Numbered from the stretch's first letter, positions 1 through 11,604 are shown. The stretch: 64,000 nucleotides of DNA from Phymatolithon calcareum (GCA_977006965.1 OZ345360.1:1364001-1428000), one strand, 5' to 3'. Made by a program: numbers and translations. The notes: a model not told the origin generated them from the letters alone.

Positions 1-1077
1 CAAAGTAGTCCTATCTCAGTCTTCTACGGGATTGTTGGTGCTTGGACTCGACCACTTTTTGCCGTGCATTCTGCGGATTAATACAGGCCTTCTTCGTTTT
101 CCATGCGTTCTATGAGTGTCTTGCTAAATAGTAAGAGCTCATCTAGCGCCTTTTCTGTTTCCAGTCGTTTTTCTCCTTCGAGTTCGTACCCTGCTAGCGT
201 GCGTTCAAGGGTCTCCATATGCTCTTTGGCTCTGGTGTCGAATTCTTCAGTCATACTTGTTGACGCCTGTGGGAATCTGCCACAGGCATACTGCAGTGCG
301 AGTTGTCTGTGCTTAACCTTGGGGAACTTGAGGATTGCTGGCAATTCTCTTGTCTTGTCGTATGGTATCTTTCTTTTCCGCTTCGATTCTAGGCGGTCTC
401 CTTCTATTTCTAGAAATTTCGATCAAACGGTTTGCGAAGATTGGTTTGTTTGGATATGCTTTACAGCTTCACCGAACGGCTCTCTGGTCTCCATCGCGGC
501 GATATCTTTCCTCGAGTACTGCCATTCATGGTTGTTTCTCCTTTCGGGCACTTCATTTGAATACATACGTTCTTTCGCCTTGTTCCTTCTCAGCATTTTG
601 AAGGTCAAGATTTCTCGTCGATGTGCGGCCGCCTGGATCCGGCACAGGAGACGGAGCCTATCCGTCCTTCCTCGGGCCAGTGGCCCGAAAACTTGATTGA
701 AGAATGTTGCTTCTACTTCCTTGACGGCATTTTGTACGTCTTCTCTCCAGGGCGTTAAGTGCATTGCGTACTCCCAGCGTGGCTGTACTAGTGCCTTGTA
801 TATCTGAATACACTTCTGTATACTCAACCCTGTCTTGAACACTCCCAGTGTACGCAACTCGTACACGGCCGTCCTTGCTTTCTTTAGTCTTTGCATCATT
901 AACGTATCTGTGACTCCTCCGGAGTCTAGGGATACTCCAAGGTACGTGACCTCCGGAACTTGTGCTAGTACCTTGTTCGCTAGCTTGAATGTCTTGCCCA
1001 ATGTTTCCTCTGATTCGAGGACTTCGCTTTTCCCTTGTTTAGTGTTCCAAGTCATCTCTCGCTCTTGCGCCCATTGG
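1..1077 (-). mobile_element. Non-LTR retrotransposon family B, 3' part of ORF2 (copy B1)
   Basis: Minus-strand reading runs from the distal reverse transcriptase region (a W-N-T-K..GKSE block about 10 residues from the left end of the fragment, near 1055) through the thumb and C-terminal region to a stop at 78-80. The frame is open except for one in-frame TGA at about 423-425, where the copy near 33.3 kb has an arginine codon. The catalytic FADD block is not included, so the copy is 5'-truncated at about 1077, where it abuts an oppositely oriented family F fragment. The 3' UTR runs off the window start. No RNase H domain follows the RT; the C-terminal region has a R-H-R-Q-L-A-L-Q-Y block. It is a dead copy. 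Confidence 0.8.
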
Positions 1078-2018
1078 GTCGGACATTCTGCTGATATACG
1101 ACGATGGGGACGAACACGCGTATCAGACGTCCCCCACTGACTCCCAGATGCGAGTCAACATCTTCGACGAGGACGGCGACACTCTCGATATGTACCGAAG
1201 CATCCCCAGTCAGGTCGGTGGCGCAGGTATCTTGATCTTACATGGGGACAACGTACTGAAGGAAACTGGCACGAGCACCAGAGCGATCGGCTCATCCTTC
1301 GACGCCGAGGTGTTTGCGGCGGACCGAGCTTTCGAAGCCGTACAACAACTGCAATTCGATGGCGGACAACACATTCGGTGGTTCACCGAAAGTAGGCGCT
1401 GTCTGGATGCATTGGCCGGACAGCCTCGGATGTATGGCGAAATGACAAGGAAGCTATGGGAAGCCATGGAGGCATTGATGGAGGAGAACGTCACCATCGA
1501 GGCGAATTGGGTTCCAAGCCACTGTGGGATACCTGGGAACGAGAAAGCCGACGAGCTTTCTCGTCGAGGCATTAAGGAATCAGATCTCGTGACGCATCAA
1601 GGCGTCCCCTTGGCGGTCCATAACTAAACCGCGCAATTCGATGAAACCAAGAAGTGTACAGTTTCTACCCCCAGAACTCCGGATTTGTCACAGACGCGCT
1701 GAAGTCATCCTAAATCAACTTTCTGAAGAATGCTGCTCCCTAGTAGCAGCTTTACACCGGAAGGACGATGGCTCGGTGGAGTACGACCCAATGTGCAAGG
1801 CCTGTCCAGGTGGAACCAAAGAGAATGTTGATCACTTAATTCTTCGCTGCAGTGGGCGTGCTTTATCAAGACGGCAGACTATTGGTAGAGTAGGCCCTAA
1901 AACGGTAGAGGAATTATGTAGGGAGAAACCGCTTGAAGTACTCAAATTCGTGAACAGTGAGGGGTTGCTTGACAACCCCAGATGTTAACTTTAGTTAACG
2001 TGTTCTGCAATAAAGAAG
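1078..2018 (+). mobile_element. Family F fragment: Tudor-like module, RNase H and zinc knuckle (copy F0, broken)
   Basis: The open frame enters at about 1082 inside the Tudor-like module (Y-D-D-G-D-E-H). It continues through RNase H: the GGAG strand, the F-D-A-E glutamate, and S-H-C-G-I-P-G-N-E-K-A-D. It stops at 1625-1627 and resumes one frame over from 1641, where the C-terminal zinc knuckle C-x2-C-x9-H-x4-C lies at about 1795-1851. The RNase H motif F-T-D-S of the intact copy reads F-T-E-S here, so the third acidic ligand is altered. With the frameshift this marks a pseudogene. A very short 3' UTR ends in GCAATAAAGAAG at about 2018. The first part of the RNase H domain is missing because the copy is 5'-truncated. 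Confidence 0.8.
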
Positions 2019-2417
2019 AACCAGTCCGTAGTGAGACAGAGAGAAATGGGACAAGGGATCCGGCTGATTCGCGCGCCGAATTCTCTTCATCCCAATTCAT
2101 TTCACCTTTTTGAGGCTTCTTCACGGGAGATACATTCCTGGCTTTTGAGTGACTAGCAATTGAGCAATTTTCCTACTTGTTTGAAGGCCTGGAGGGACTT
2201 TCGGACTCTCTTCGCTATTTTTCTCCAGGGATTTCATCTTTTCTTGTCCATTCGCGTACACCGTTCCTGGGTTGCGGTTGCTGTGGACTAGTCAGAAGCT
2301 ACAACGGCAGACATGACACCAATTTAATTGCCAGAAAAAAATAATTGCAATTAATTGTAATTATTCCAATTTGCAATGTGATTGCTTTAGAGGCACTAAC
2401 TGCAATTGTAATTGTAC
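2019..2417. other. No gene seen; AT-rich stretch
   Basis: I see no coding or RNA gene. From about 2320 the sequence becomes rich in alternating AATTG/CAATT words, and the same words recur at 2530-2560 and 2865-2990. Confidence 0.5.
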
Positions 2418-2432
2418 ACATTGCTGTAATTG

Positions 2433-2529
2433 ACGAGTCCCTGTATTAGGGACCAGGCGATATACTGGAAGTCTTAGGAGTGTTAATGAGGGCTTTCAAA
2501 TAAACAACTAAACAGTTGCATGCTGAAAA
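2433..2529 (+). mobile_element. 97-bp family C 3'-end insertion (C1)
   Basis: The segment begins at the last codons of family C ORF2 (ending near the GACGAGTCCCTGTATTAG block) and runs to the family C 3' end with AAATAAACAACTAAACAGTTGC and a short A-rich tail. It is flanked by a perfect 15-bp target-site duplication, ACATTGCTGTAATTG, at 2418-2432 and 2530-2544. This is an extreme 5' truncation, and it fixes both the 3' end of family C and its TSD length. Confidence 0.85.
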
Positions 2530-2544
2530 ACATTGCTGTAATTG

Positions 2545-3419
2545 CAATTTTATTTTTGAAATTTCTTAAGATTCCATGCATAGTGGCACACCGTACTCGA
2601 GAAGTGTTTTAATAACGAGGCATCATTGTGCCTGCTGACTCGTGAAGCCGCGATGTTGCACACCCCAGTAGCATCTCCTGGCACGATCGCCACTCAGATC
2701 TATCCCACTTACTATTTAAATTTAATCCCTAGTCGGAGCATCACCAGTAGCCACAAGAACAGGGAGAGTGCACGAAGAGCCGATATTTTCTCGTCGAGGG
2801 TCGTCAGCAATACTTAATAGAAGAAGAGGAATCTCACTGGAATATGGTGAACTTAGAGTTTGATAAAGTAATTGCAATGCCAATTGGCGAATAGTCCCCA
2901 AATTGCAATTCAATTGGAAAATTTTCGTGCTGGGAATTAAATTTGGTAATTGCATGGATAGACTCCAATTACCAACAATCAAATTGGTGCTATCCTTGTA
3001 CAACCGGACTAATTGTACGTTCCACGTTTGCTTATGCCATATGAACATCACTTGGCTGCTTATTGACCGAAGTTGATCATTGTTTGGTGCTTTCCGCACG
3101 CCTATGCTCCTGTGCACTACCACGATAACGCCATGGAAAGAAGTCTTGAGAGTCCCAGCTGAAGCTTAGTCTGTTTCTCATCGAACGACAACATCATGTT
3201 GGCTTCAGGGCTTAGCACTGCGCATGCATGGCAGCGTGCAATTTGCTCAGCGGTAGCCTACCGGTAGGCATTGCGTGCTTGTGCATTCTTGATGGCCGAC
3301 GAAACTCATTCGACCTTGCTCCACTCAACTAATAACTTGTAGGTCTTGCATTCTTCACACTCTAGAATATATCTTCAGCACTTAACCAGTAGAACAGGGG
3401 ATGTGCAACTCTTGCCTTG
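2545..3419. other. No gene seen
   Basis: There are only short unconvincing ORFs. CAATT-rich composition continues to about 2990. Nothing else is recognised. Confidence 0.45.
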
Positions 3420-4960
3420 CAGGGCCACTGAAAAACTGGATCAGTTGCCCTTGTTTGGTCGACCAGAATCATCTAAAACTGTGGACCACATATCTTATCT
3501 ATTGACTCCATGAAATGGGGTCGTTGCGCGGAATACCTCGATGTTTGCTTAACAATTTCTTCGTTCTGCCAAGCGCGGTTCTTGCGCCATAGAAATGTGC
3601 CCCTTTCGGTACATCAACCCATTCCTAAATTCGTGCGCAACGTGCACGTAATTTGTATTGCGTGCTGCATATCATCCTACAACACGACTTCTGAAAACTT
3701 TATCCGACGACGCGTGAAAGTGGAACGATGGGGTAGAGAAATTTCCCTCATAAGCAGTCACTGCCTCCCCTCCCTTCCTCGCCCCGTAGTTGGAAACAAG
3801 TCAGTCAATCATGAGCTTCTCATCGAGCACTTCCACAAACGCTGACTGAGCTTGACTGAGATTTCGACTGCTCGATAACGGGCTAGTTGAAATCAATCCA
3901 ACCTTGTCTTCCCGCATCCGTGTGTCCGTAAAAGCCGTTCATTTTAACCCTGTCCACCACTCTGTTTCCACCTCGCCCGAACCGGAACCCATTCGCCGTA
4001 CGCTGCGCAGTCGCATAGGGATATGCAGATAATGAAACGGAAGGTTCATGATGATCTACAAGAACTGATTTCGGTCGCTCCTGTACGCTCTTGTGTTCTG
4101 AGGAAGCGCCCTAACATGTGGTTCTATTGCCGATTTTGGGCCCGGAAGTCACACCGTCTTGTTCGCCGCCGAAGAAGACGTATGCACTCCAGTCCGGGCG
4201 ACAGGGAGAGCAAGTCGAGGGCACCTTAGAATGAGCTGCTCCGACGGGCACACGGACACGGGAAGATAGTGTTGGGTTGAGGTTGGCAAGTCCATTTTCA
4301 AGTAGTCGGAGCCTGAGCCGTGTTCCGTCAGAGTTTGTGGTAATGCTCGGTAGGAAGGCAATGACCGATTGACCTGTTCCACCGACGAGGGGAGGGACAA
4401 AGGGGAGGTAGTGGTTCCCTTTGACGAAATATTTTGCGCGCCACAAGAACATCACATAGGAGATAGGATGGAGGATCCAAACTTTCTCTACATCCTTTGG
4501 CAAGCAGTAGGTTTCAACGGATTGCACACTGGAATACAGCAACTGAGGAAGCCCTGCCCGAATATTCGTAAGTCTGTAAGGAATTTTTTTAAACTTCAAT
4601 TAAAAAAACGTGTCGTCCGAGGAAGCTTTCTGAAGCGGTCTTGTATGACGATGAGTAGCACGCAAAAACGAGTGCATGTGCAATGCACGTTACGCACAAA
4701 TTTTGCATGAAGTGAGATGTTCGATGGACTAATAGGGTTGCATTATTGAGCCCCGAAACAGCGCTTGGCAGAACGAAGCAGTCATTGAGCAAACATCGAG
4801 GTTTTCCGAGCAACGACCCTATGTCATGGAGCCAATAGATAGGAAATGTGGTGCATAGTTTTAGACGAAATTGGTCGACCAAACAAGAGCAACTGATCTA
4901 GTTGTTCAGTGAGCCTGCAATGCAACAGTTGAATGGCTCCTGTTCTACTGGTCAATAACT
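3420..4960. other. Rearranged old relic of the family G locus, in two inverted halves
   Basis: Positions 3590-3830 resemble 21390-21610 and the inverse of 34150-34370, that is, the upstream region of the family G ORF. Positions 4150-4400 read on the minus strand resemble the N-terminal part of the G protein (L-P-S..SDG..R-L-R..L-E-N-G-L). Positions 4023-4110 on the plus strand resemble its middle part (L-I-S-V-A-P-V-R-S). In addition, 3430-3570 is imperfectly inverse to 4740-4930. The locus was therefore duplicated in inverted orientation long ago and has decayed, and no intact ORF remains. Confidence 0.5.
4505..4612 (+). repeat. Old family B 3' tail
   Basis: The block GAGGAAGCC.TGCCC..AT.TTCG.AAGTCTGT followed by a T-rich then A-rich end matches the 3' UTR of family B at 19630-19705 and the inverse of 34900-34960. 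It is diverged and lies inside the G relic. Confidence 0.55.
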
Positions 4961-6499
4961 GGACCTCTACTCTAGAGTGTATAGTCTCTCCGAATTTCCT
5001 CCAACATTGTGAAATTATGCGAAAACGTACCGTAGACGGAGTCACCTGACGCCCCTTAGTTCTTGCTCTCTCGAGGATGCTTTTTCCGACATGGAAACTT
5101 TGACAGGATAGTAAAGTTCAACGAAATCAGTATTTACGCTCAATTGACGCGATCAGCAAAATGACCATAGATCTGCACCCCTCAGACTACGTTATATAAT
5201 AAGGAGTCTCTGCCCAAAAACCGACAGCGACTGCTGTCGTGGCAGTAGTAACTATAGTCGCACTGCGGATGTGAATCTGTTTTCGACCATCCTCAATACT
5301 GGGCAACAACTCAAGGAAGAAAGATAGAGGTTTTCTTTTGTTGGGACAAGCCAATCAGAAATCGATTACGGTGACAAACGGTTACTGGACTTCCTTCTGT
5401 GAAATCGAAATTTGTTCTGGAACATGTCGATCAGCGATCTGGAGCTCGGGCGAGGATTACAAGTCGACCGAAAAGGACTACAGTGGTGGGCGGGATGCTA
5501 TTGCACAAGGGAAATAGACAAGAACTGTCGACAAAGGCCATGAACATATCAAACTAGAAAATCTGATTGGAATTCCCGTTGTTCACGGACAGTTTGCCTC
5601 AGTTTTTTCAGAGGACGAGGAGAGAAGCATTGTAGATCTTGTTTGGCTATCTATTGCGCTTGGACGCAACAAAACTTGATTACCTCGCAGAGATTTTGCA
5701 GCATTTGGCAATCCTGTCCAATACAAGCCTCCACCAATACCACCGAATATCGCCATCCATTCCGCATGCATGTGCGCGCTAAGATCAGTCCAGTCTTTAG
5801 TGCATTCAAGCATTTACGACTTGATTTCCCAATGAAAGCTTGAACGTGTGCGCATTATTTTTCACAAATTCAAGGCTTTCCACCCCGTCCTTCAGTTCTT
5901 CATAAGAGGTAGAAGTTGCACCTGCCAAAAACGGCTTTTCCCTTCTTCTAGAGGGAAATACACTTCGGAGCATTTTTCAGCCATTCCGACTTCCCGATTC
6001 TTTCATTGCGACAAGGTTGAGTACACATCGCGTATCTTTATCATCCAATGCCTCTTCGCGCCTCCCCACTACATAATTCAACGAATTTGTATTTTCATGA
6101 GCACCGACGCGAGGAGCTCTACATTGGAAGCCCCGAAAGCAGCTTTTCTGCGTGTCTAGTCTTCTTTCTGAATATCCAAATATCAGTGATGGGTAGCGCT
6201 CGACAAATGTGGGGAAAACTTTGCGGTCGTGGATGATCATTACAATTTCAAAATATAACCACGCATAATCTCCGGGTCTTGCTTAATTTTTTCAAAAATC
6301 TTCGGTGCCACCTGCCTATTGCGTGGCAATCGGGACAATTGCTTGCTCTATCAAGTGACTAAAATGCTACTGTGACAGTTGCTTAGTTTGAATCTGGTTG
6401 CTTTTCATCATGCATGACTTCCAGTGAGAACATGGGAAATAGCAGACACCACATTGCCCTGAGCCCCTGATCGCAAAGAGAACAATACGTTACCCAAAA
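4961..6499. other. No assignable gene upstream of the hemerythrin-like gene
   Basis: Both strands carry only short overlapping ORFs (for example 5583-5813 minus and 5848-6159 plus) with no domain I recognise. The last ~200 bases are presumably the 5' flank of the gene starting at 6500. No clear TATA element was identified. Confidence 0.4.
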
Positions 6500-7693
6500 A
6501 TGTCCGCCCTTGAGCCTGCAACGGAAGACGAGCAGTCTTCTGAAGAGCAGAGCCCACGCAAAGGACTACGAAAATGGTTCAAGCCTTCCGAGCAACCCAA
6601 ACTGAAGCTAGTCCGCACGCCATCGATTCAGTCAGCTGATCCGTCACTACTCCGATTGCGCGTGCCATACGAACCGCACTCGCTTGCCATGAAGAAGATG
6701 GTGCTGGCTCAATGGCCCGGTTTAGCGCTGTTCGCAGCAGAGGAAGGTGCATACGCTCGAAATTTCCTCATTTGCGGAATGAATGCGTTGCGAGCAGAAG
6801 TACTGGATATGATTTCGATGGTGAATGCTATGAACGAGCACAAAAAAGTGCTCACACACGCGGCCGTGGAAAGATTCTTTGCCTGGGTTCCTATTTTCGA
6901 GGTCTATGTGGAGCGTTACTTCTACGTGGAGGAAGACGTCGTGCTGAACACCATCGAGGAGCGCATCGATCGAGTTCACGGTCACATGCGCACTGGAAAC
7001 CGAATGCAGCTTCGCGGACGCTTACAGAAGGCAATTCGGGATATGTCGAATACAAAACGAGCTTTCGTGCGCAGCCTGCCTGCTGGGGAGAAGCTTGGGA
7101 AGCTTTTTAAAATTGCAGAGCTTGTTGCGGAACTCACAGTGCAGTATACTACCCGGTTTGTTGCGACGCTTGCGCCGGTGGTGCAGAATTCCTTTCTGAA
7201 AGCTGACGTGTACCTTTTGCGGACGCGATTTATTAAGCACGTTATGAGCCATGTGGGTGCGGACGACTTACTGGTGCTGTACACTCGGTGGATGCATCCA
7301 AAGGAGTTGCAAAGATGGAAAACGAGGGCACTGATGCCCGCAGAGTTTACGTATAGAAGCTATAATAAGTGGGAGAAGAACGTCATGTATGGTCATTTTA
7401 TTATTCCGGCCAAATTCACCGATGTGCTCGTCGAGGAGACGACTGATGATGTTGACCAGGCGGAGCAGTGGAGGGAGGACTTGAGACGGGCACAATTGGC
7501 CAGAGCAAGACTGGAAGCAGGGGAGTACGACGATGACGAAGAGTATGATGATGATGACGAGGAAGAGTGCAAGGAAGAAGGTGGCGGTTGTCCACTGCAA
7601 GCAGGTGTAAAGGATAGGAGCCCAAATGAAGCCGGGGAAGGCGAAAGTACTCAGAGGGAAGGAGAACAATCAGAGAGCTCTGCTTTCGCCTAA
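6500..7693 (+). CDS. Divergent hemerythrin-like (HHE-type helical bundle) protein with acidic C-terminus
   Basis: An intron-free ORF of 397 codons starts at ATG 6500, the first ATG of the frame. Residues ~55-220 have the helical pattern of hemerythrin-like proteins found in algae and oomycetes: an early P-H-S-L-A-M-K block, then A-L-R-A-E-V-L-D, then L-T-H-A-A-V-E-R-F-F-A-W..F-E-x-Y-V-E-R-Y-F-x-V-E-E. In iron-binding members a His usually precedes the final E-E; here it is replaced, so metal binding is doubtful. Residues ~230-320 (R-F-I-K-H-V-M..W-M-H-P-K-E-L-Q-R-W) are a conserved second part. Residues ~335-355 are a Asp/Glu run (EYDDDEEYDDDDEEE), and the end is Ser/Glu-rich. No signal peptide or membrane segment is visible, so it is probably cytosolic. 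Function is unknown. The family call rests on pattern recall alone. Confidence 0.6.
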   Translation: MSALEPATEDEQSSEEQSPRKGLRKWFKPSEQPKLKLVRTPSIQSADPSLLRLRVPYEPHSLAMKKMVLAQWPGLALFAAEEGAYARNFLICGMNALRAEVLDMISMVNAMNEHKKVLTHAAVERFFAWVPIFEVYVERYFYVEEDVVLNTIEERIDRVHGHMRTGNRMQLRGRLQKAIRDMSNTKRAFVRSLPAGEKLGKLFKIAELVAELTVQYTTRFVATLAPVVQNSFLKADVYLLRTRFIKHVMSHVGADDLLVLYTRWMHPKELQRWKTRALMPAEFTYRSYNKWEKNVMYGHFIIPAKFTDVLVEETTDDVDQAEQWREDLRRAQLARARLEAGEYDDDEEYDDDDEEECKEEGGGCPLQAGVKDRSPNEAGEGESTQREGEQSESSAFA

Positions 7694-7734
7694 AAAGTAA
7701 ACAAGTACTCGATCCTACGGGAATTACTGCTGTG

Positions 7735-7830
7735 AAATCATGTACCACTCGTATCTGTCTGTTGCCGTAAGGATTTGGAGTTGTTCGAGGACATCATCGA
7801 AAACATGCAATAAAGGAAGAAAGTCAATCG
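7735..7830 (+). repeat. Retroposon-like 3' tail (type H)
   Basis: The run from TGTACCACTCGTATCTG through GGAGTTGTTCGAGGAC to AACATGCAATAAAGGAAGAAAG recurs, diverged, at about 60757-60860, there ending in (GAA)n. The shared block next to an AATAAA-like signal and a simple tail suggests the 3' end of another retroposon family lying just downstream of the hemerythrin-like gene. Confidence 0.45.
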
Positions 7831-8280
7831 TTGTCTATTCCGAAGAGAAAGCCGATCACGCAGCTCATGAAGACACAGCGCAAGTAGACGCGACTCTAAA
7901 AGTGCCTCCATAGTCCCATGCCTACGCTTATCATATATGCAGGGAACAGTATGGAGGTCTTTTCTTTTTCCCGAATCCGGCACTCTCGAGACAGACTTTA
8001 GAAGGCAACGGAAAAATAGAAACAACTTATGTTGGGGGGAAAACCGATGCTGAAGAATTCGATTTTGAAGTAAAAACTATGCCAATGCAGAAGTAGATGG
8101 CATATTAGTCGAGAAAGCACTTCTGCGGGATGAGTTAATGAATGCAAACAATTTCAGTTGTATCGTGAAGAACTTCCACGGAATATCATATGCGGTTGCT
8201 TCGTTGGGGAATCAACTTCACAGGTCTATGGTGACAAAAAATGAGATCATAAATTTTCATTCGTGTTGCTTGATTCATTG
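7831..8280. other. No gene seen
   Basis: No convincing ORF or repeat. The last ten bases are the left target-site duplication of the family E copy that follows. Confidence 0.4.
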
Positions 8281-8723
8281 TTTTTTTTGAATTTGGAATT
8301 TATTAAGCGCCCTCAGTAACACTCATGAGACTGCAAGGGAGATGCGTTTCAGCAGCTATTTTGTAGCTTCGATCATCTATTCAAATACTTGTAACCCGGG
8401 TTAAATGTCGTAGCCCTAGCTGCAAAAACCCTCTCCCGTAAAAAGGGAGGGAAAAGCTTGGGGTCCACTGATCAGATTTCCTCAATTGTCGCCTTGTCTA
8501 TTCCATGTCGTCGTAAAAGACGAAAGTGAAGAAGAGTAGCTTGTCTAGAGCTTTTTCAGTGATATCAATCTCCTCTTTGGTCAGTTGATATCTTCCGAGG
8601 TATTCTTCCAGGTTGCTCATGAGGATTGGTACAGTATCCCCGAACTTGTCTGTGAGAAGTGATGTGCTCATTGGGGGGAACCGACCGAATGCCCACTTTA
8701 CCGCTAATTGGCGGTGCCGTGTT
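8281..8723 (-). mobile_element. Non-LTR family E, 5'-truncated copy
   Basis: The minus strand carries the last 75 or so codons of ORF2 (T-R-H-R-Q-L-A-V-K-W through a Y-D-D-M-E terminus at about 8500) and a 3' UTR with GGGTTTTTGCAGCTAGGGC and ACGCATCTCCCTTGCAGT. It ends GAATTCCAAATTC-like plus A's at 8281. Near-perfect TSDs flank it: TGATTCATTG at 8271-8280 and TGAATCATTG at 8724-8733. This copy defines the link between the E coding tail and the E 3' UTR. Confidence 0.75.
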
Positions 8724-9029
8724 TGAATCATTGTTTTAAATACCTTGCCCTGAAGAGAACTGAGGCCACGGCTCTGGGCGTGCTCAGATAGAAAGCTAAT
8801 CTTCTAAACTTGTGAGGAACTATCTTCCAAGTGAACTATACACTGAAACCAGGAGACAGTGATTATACGGTCGCCTGCCAAAAGAGAAGCTCAAAGAGGC
8901 CTAATTAAGTAGCTAGTTAGCTGCTATTATAAAACAGCACTTGAGCCAGATCAAAGACAACGAGTATCGTGGGGCAAAAGAGAAGTGGTGAAACTGCAAT
9001 ATGTGAGTCGCGACATATTGGCAATGTTA

Positions 9030-9746
9030 CATTACGACCTTTTCGAGACAGCACTGGAACCGGGCAATCGGGCGGCTCCCCCCATGAGCACAACACTTCT
9101 CGAAGACTAATTCAGTGATACTATACCAATCCTGATGAGAATCTCGAGGAGTATCTCGAAAAATATCAGTTGACTCAAGGAGAGATTAATGTCACTGAAA
9201 AAGCACTCGACCAGTTACATTTCTTCACCTTCGTCTCTTACGACGACATGGAATACATAATTCGTCAAATAGATTTGGCACTCTGAGTCTCGTGTGTAAT
9301 CTGACAAGTGGACCCCAAGCTTTTCCTGTAACAGAGAGATTCAGAAGGAATTCACGCTATACCTCAAGACACTAATTTGCTGGTCCTGAGAAATAGAAAC
9401 GTGCACTTAACAGTGCTAGAATTAAGTGGTCTCCATTGACTCATTAGCATTCAACAGGCGGATCCGAAATTGATATATATCTCGAGCTGGCGTAGACAGC
9501 CGAGTAGAAGAAAGCACGGCAAAGTGCAAGAGATATCTATACACAACCTTGCGAAGTAAACAAAGTGTTACTGCCTCACAGTCTCTCGCCTTTTTCACAT
9601 ATCCCTCCTGCCTTTTCCCTACGGAACAGGGCGAGGGTTTTTGAGGCTGGGGCTACTACATTAACCCGAGTTACGCGGATTTGAGTAGATTACCGGAGCT
9701 TCAAAGACTGTAGTAATTGAAAGGCATCTCCCTTTCAATGAAATGA
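9030..9746 (+). mobile_element. Family E relic, interrupted
   Basis: The coding tail at about 9080-9255 (E-E-Y-L-E-K-Y-Q-L-T-Q-G-E-I ... Y-D-D-M-E) has lost its frame upstream. The 3' UTR begins with GTGGACCCCAAGCTTTTCC, is split by an LTR-like segment at 9327-9599, continues GAGGGTTTTTG..GGGGCTACTACATT, and breaks off at about 9746 where a family B copy is inserted. The missing 3' end (GTGAGGGCGTTTAATAATTCC) is found at about 12054-12085. Confidence 0.6.
9327..9599. repeat. Possible solo LTR inside the family E relic
   Basis: A 273-bp segment begins TGTAACAG and ends TTTCACA (TG...CA). It splits the E 3' UTR between CCAAGCTTTTCC and CTCCTGCCTTTTCCCTACGG. Flanking pentamers TTTCC and TATCC differ at one base. 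A TGATATATATC box lies inside. No second copy was found, so the call rests on structure only. Confidence 0.35.
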
Positions 9747-10040
9747 ATTTTTTTATAATTCAAGTTTATTTAAACGCCCCACAGACTTCCGAAGGTATGG
9801 GCTTTCTCGGCTGCTACCTGCCTTTTTGCAGCTCGCGAAACGCCCACCAGAGTGCGAACGGGAAAACTTAGGATTCAAGGTAATCCTCTACGGGGTTGCT
9901 GGTGCTTGGGCTCGACCGCTTTTTGCCTCGCCTTCTGGAAATCAACACAGGCCTTCTTTGTTCTCCATGCGTTCTATGGGTGTCTTGCAAAATAGTAAGA
10001 GTTCATCTAGCGCCTTTTCTGCTTCCAATCCTTTTCCCCT

Positions 10041-10824
10041 TCGCGGGGGTTATATGCTGATTTCTTTTAAAAGCTCCCAAAACCTCAATTTGATTAACAG
10101 GGAAGCTTTTCGCTGTCTTCCACATTCATCTCTCTACTAGCCTCCTAATATCTCCTTAATCCGAATTTCTCTCCCTGTGAGGGCTCGAGTGAGTCTTTCG
10201 CATTCATATTCTGTTTCTTGGTCCATCTTAATGCGCCGTAGTGTGCGTTGTAGCACAACGAGCTCAACCACAGCACCAGGCCCAAAGTACTTCGCTAAAA
10301 CTGATTTTCTCCACAAAGGAGCTCTGTTGAAAAGAAATCTCAGGCATCTCAACCGCGCAGTTCTGTCCCTTATATGTAACACTCCTGGTAGTTCATTCGG
10401 CTTATCGACCGGGATTTTAACTGTCCGTCCCTCTTCTTCCAACGCCCATATGTTTGCTGCTTCTCGTATGCGTTCAGTTTTGATACCATACCTTCTTCTG
10501 CATGTTTTAGAGCTTCGTTGAGGTGCTTCTCTTCTCTAAAATGTCCAATATCCTTTGATACATCTTCCAGATCTGCTTCTATTCCTTGGTATTCTTCTGT
10601 GAGCTCAAGGTATTTCTTCTATCTTACCCGGCTTAAGGCGAACGTTTCCGCCTGGTGCGCTCTCCTCATCTGTGGGCTGGCGAGTCTGCAGAGCACTCGC
10701 ATCCGCTCCCTTCGATGTTCGGCATATTTTCCGAAAACGCACCTTAAGGAAAGACCTTCTGTTGCTTCGATTGTCGACAACAGACGTTTGTTGATCAAGG
10801 TCAGGTGAATGGCATACTCCCATT
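10041..10824 (-). mobile_element. Family A, 5'-truncated copy nested in B2
   Basis: The minus strand encodes the C-terminal third of family A ORF2 (R-M-R-V-L-C-R-L-A-S-P..R-R-A-H-Q, then L-P-G-V-L-H-I-R-D-R-T-A-R-L-R-C-L), with frame breaks around 10520 and 10610. Its 3' end, ATATAACCCCCG, lies at 10041. Approximate 11-bp TSDs TTTCCCCTTCG and TTTCTCCTTCG flank it. It is close to the copy at 14041-15400. Confidence 0.75.
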
Positions 10825-11042
10825 TCTCCTTCGAGGTCGTACCCTGCTAGCGTGCGTTCAAGGGTCTCCATATGCTCTCTAGCTCTGGTTCCGAATTCTT
10901 GAACCATACTATTGTTGACACCTGTGGGAATCTACTACAGGCATACTGCAACACGAGGTGCCTGAGCCTCACCTTGGGGAACTTGAGGATTGCTGGCAAT
11001 TTTCTTGTCTTGTCGTATGGAATCTTCCTTTCCCGTTTCGAT

Positions 11043-11604
11043 TGTGACACGTCAAGGCGCTCCAGAGGGAAAGAGGAGAGAGGTAGAGCTGAGCACAGTA
11101 CAGTTGGATTACTGGAGCGAGGCGCATACACGACAAAAGCAGAGGCCAGTTCACCGTGCAGGTTCCTTCGATACCCCGACGGTGCTGCCTTTTTTATTCT
11201 ATATATAAAGGAACTGCAGCAGCACAAGAGTCTACCCAGGCATTAGAGAGGGCGCAATAGATGCGGCTCCACGCCCTTGAATGGTCGGACAAACGGGTGC
11301 TCTCAGTTGTGACAAATTCCAAGAGGATGTAAGTAAATCCGCAAGGCTGATTCCGAACCGCTTAGGGAGGTGACACTGACAGTCTGGTCGCCACGCACGC
11401 ACCCGTCAGCGCAAGCAAGGGGATAGGACCCGCTCGAAACAGGGACTGCAGAGTATTCCGCGTTGGCGTCCGTTCAACGGCCGCTGCTCGTACAGCGATC
11501 ATCCGGCGCAAATAGGGGACTGTCAAATACCCCATGTTCGTGTCCTTTCACCAGCCGCTGCTAAGACAGCGATCATCCGGCGCAAGACAGGGTGCAGTGT
11601 TACA
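11043..11604. repeat. Solo LTR (562 bp) inside family B copy B2
   Basis: It starts TGTGACACG and ends AGTGTTACA, so it has TG...CA ends. It exactly interrupts family B between TTTCGAT and TCaAGGCGG. The 4-bp flanks are CGAT and CAAT (one mismatch); intact family B reads CGATT at this point. A TATATATAAAGG box lies near 11203, fitting an LTR promoter read left to right. A ~60-bp unit with CAGCGATCATCCGGCGCAA is repeated twice near the right end. Confidence 0.6.

Noticed and set aside
103-696. Plus-strand ORF overlapping the family B tail
   Set aside because: Antisense shadow of a clearly homologous minus-strand retrotransposon frame.
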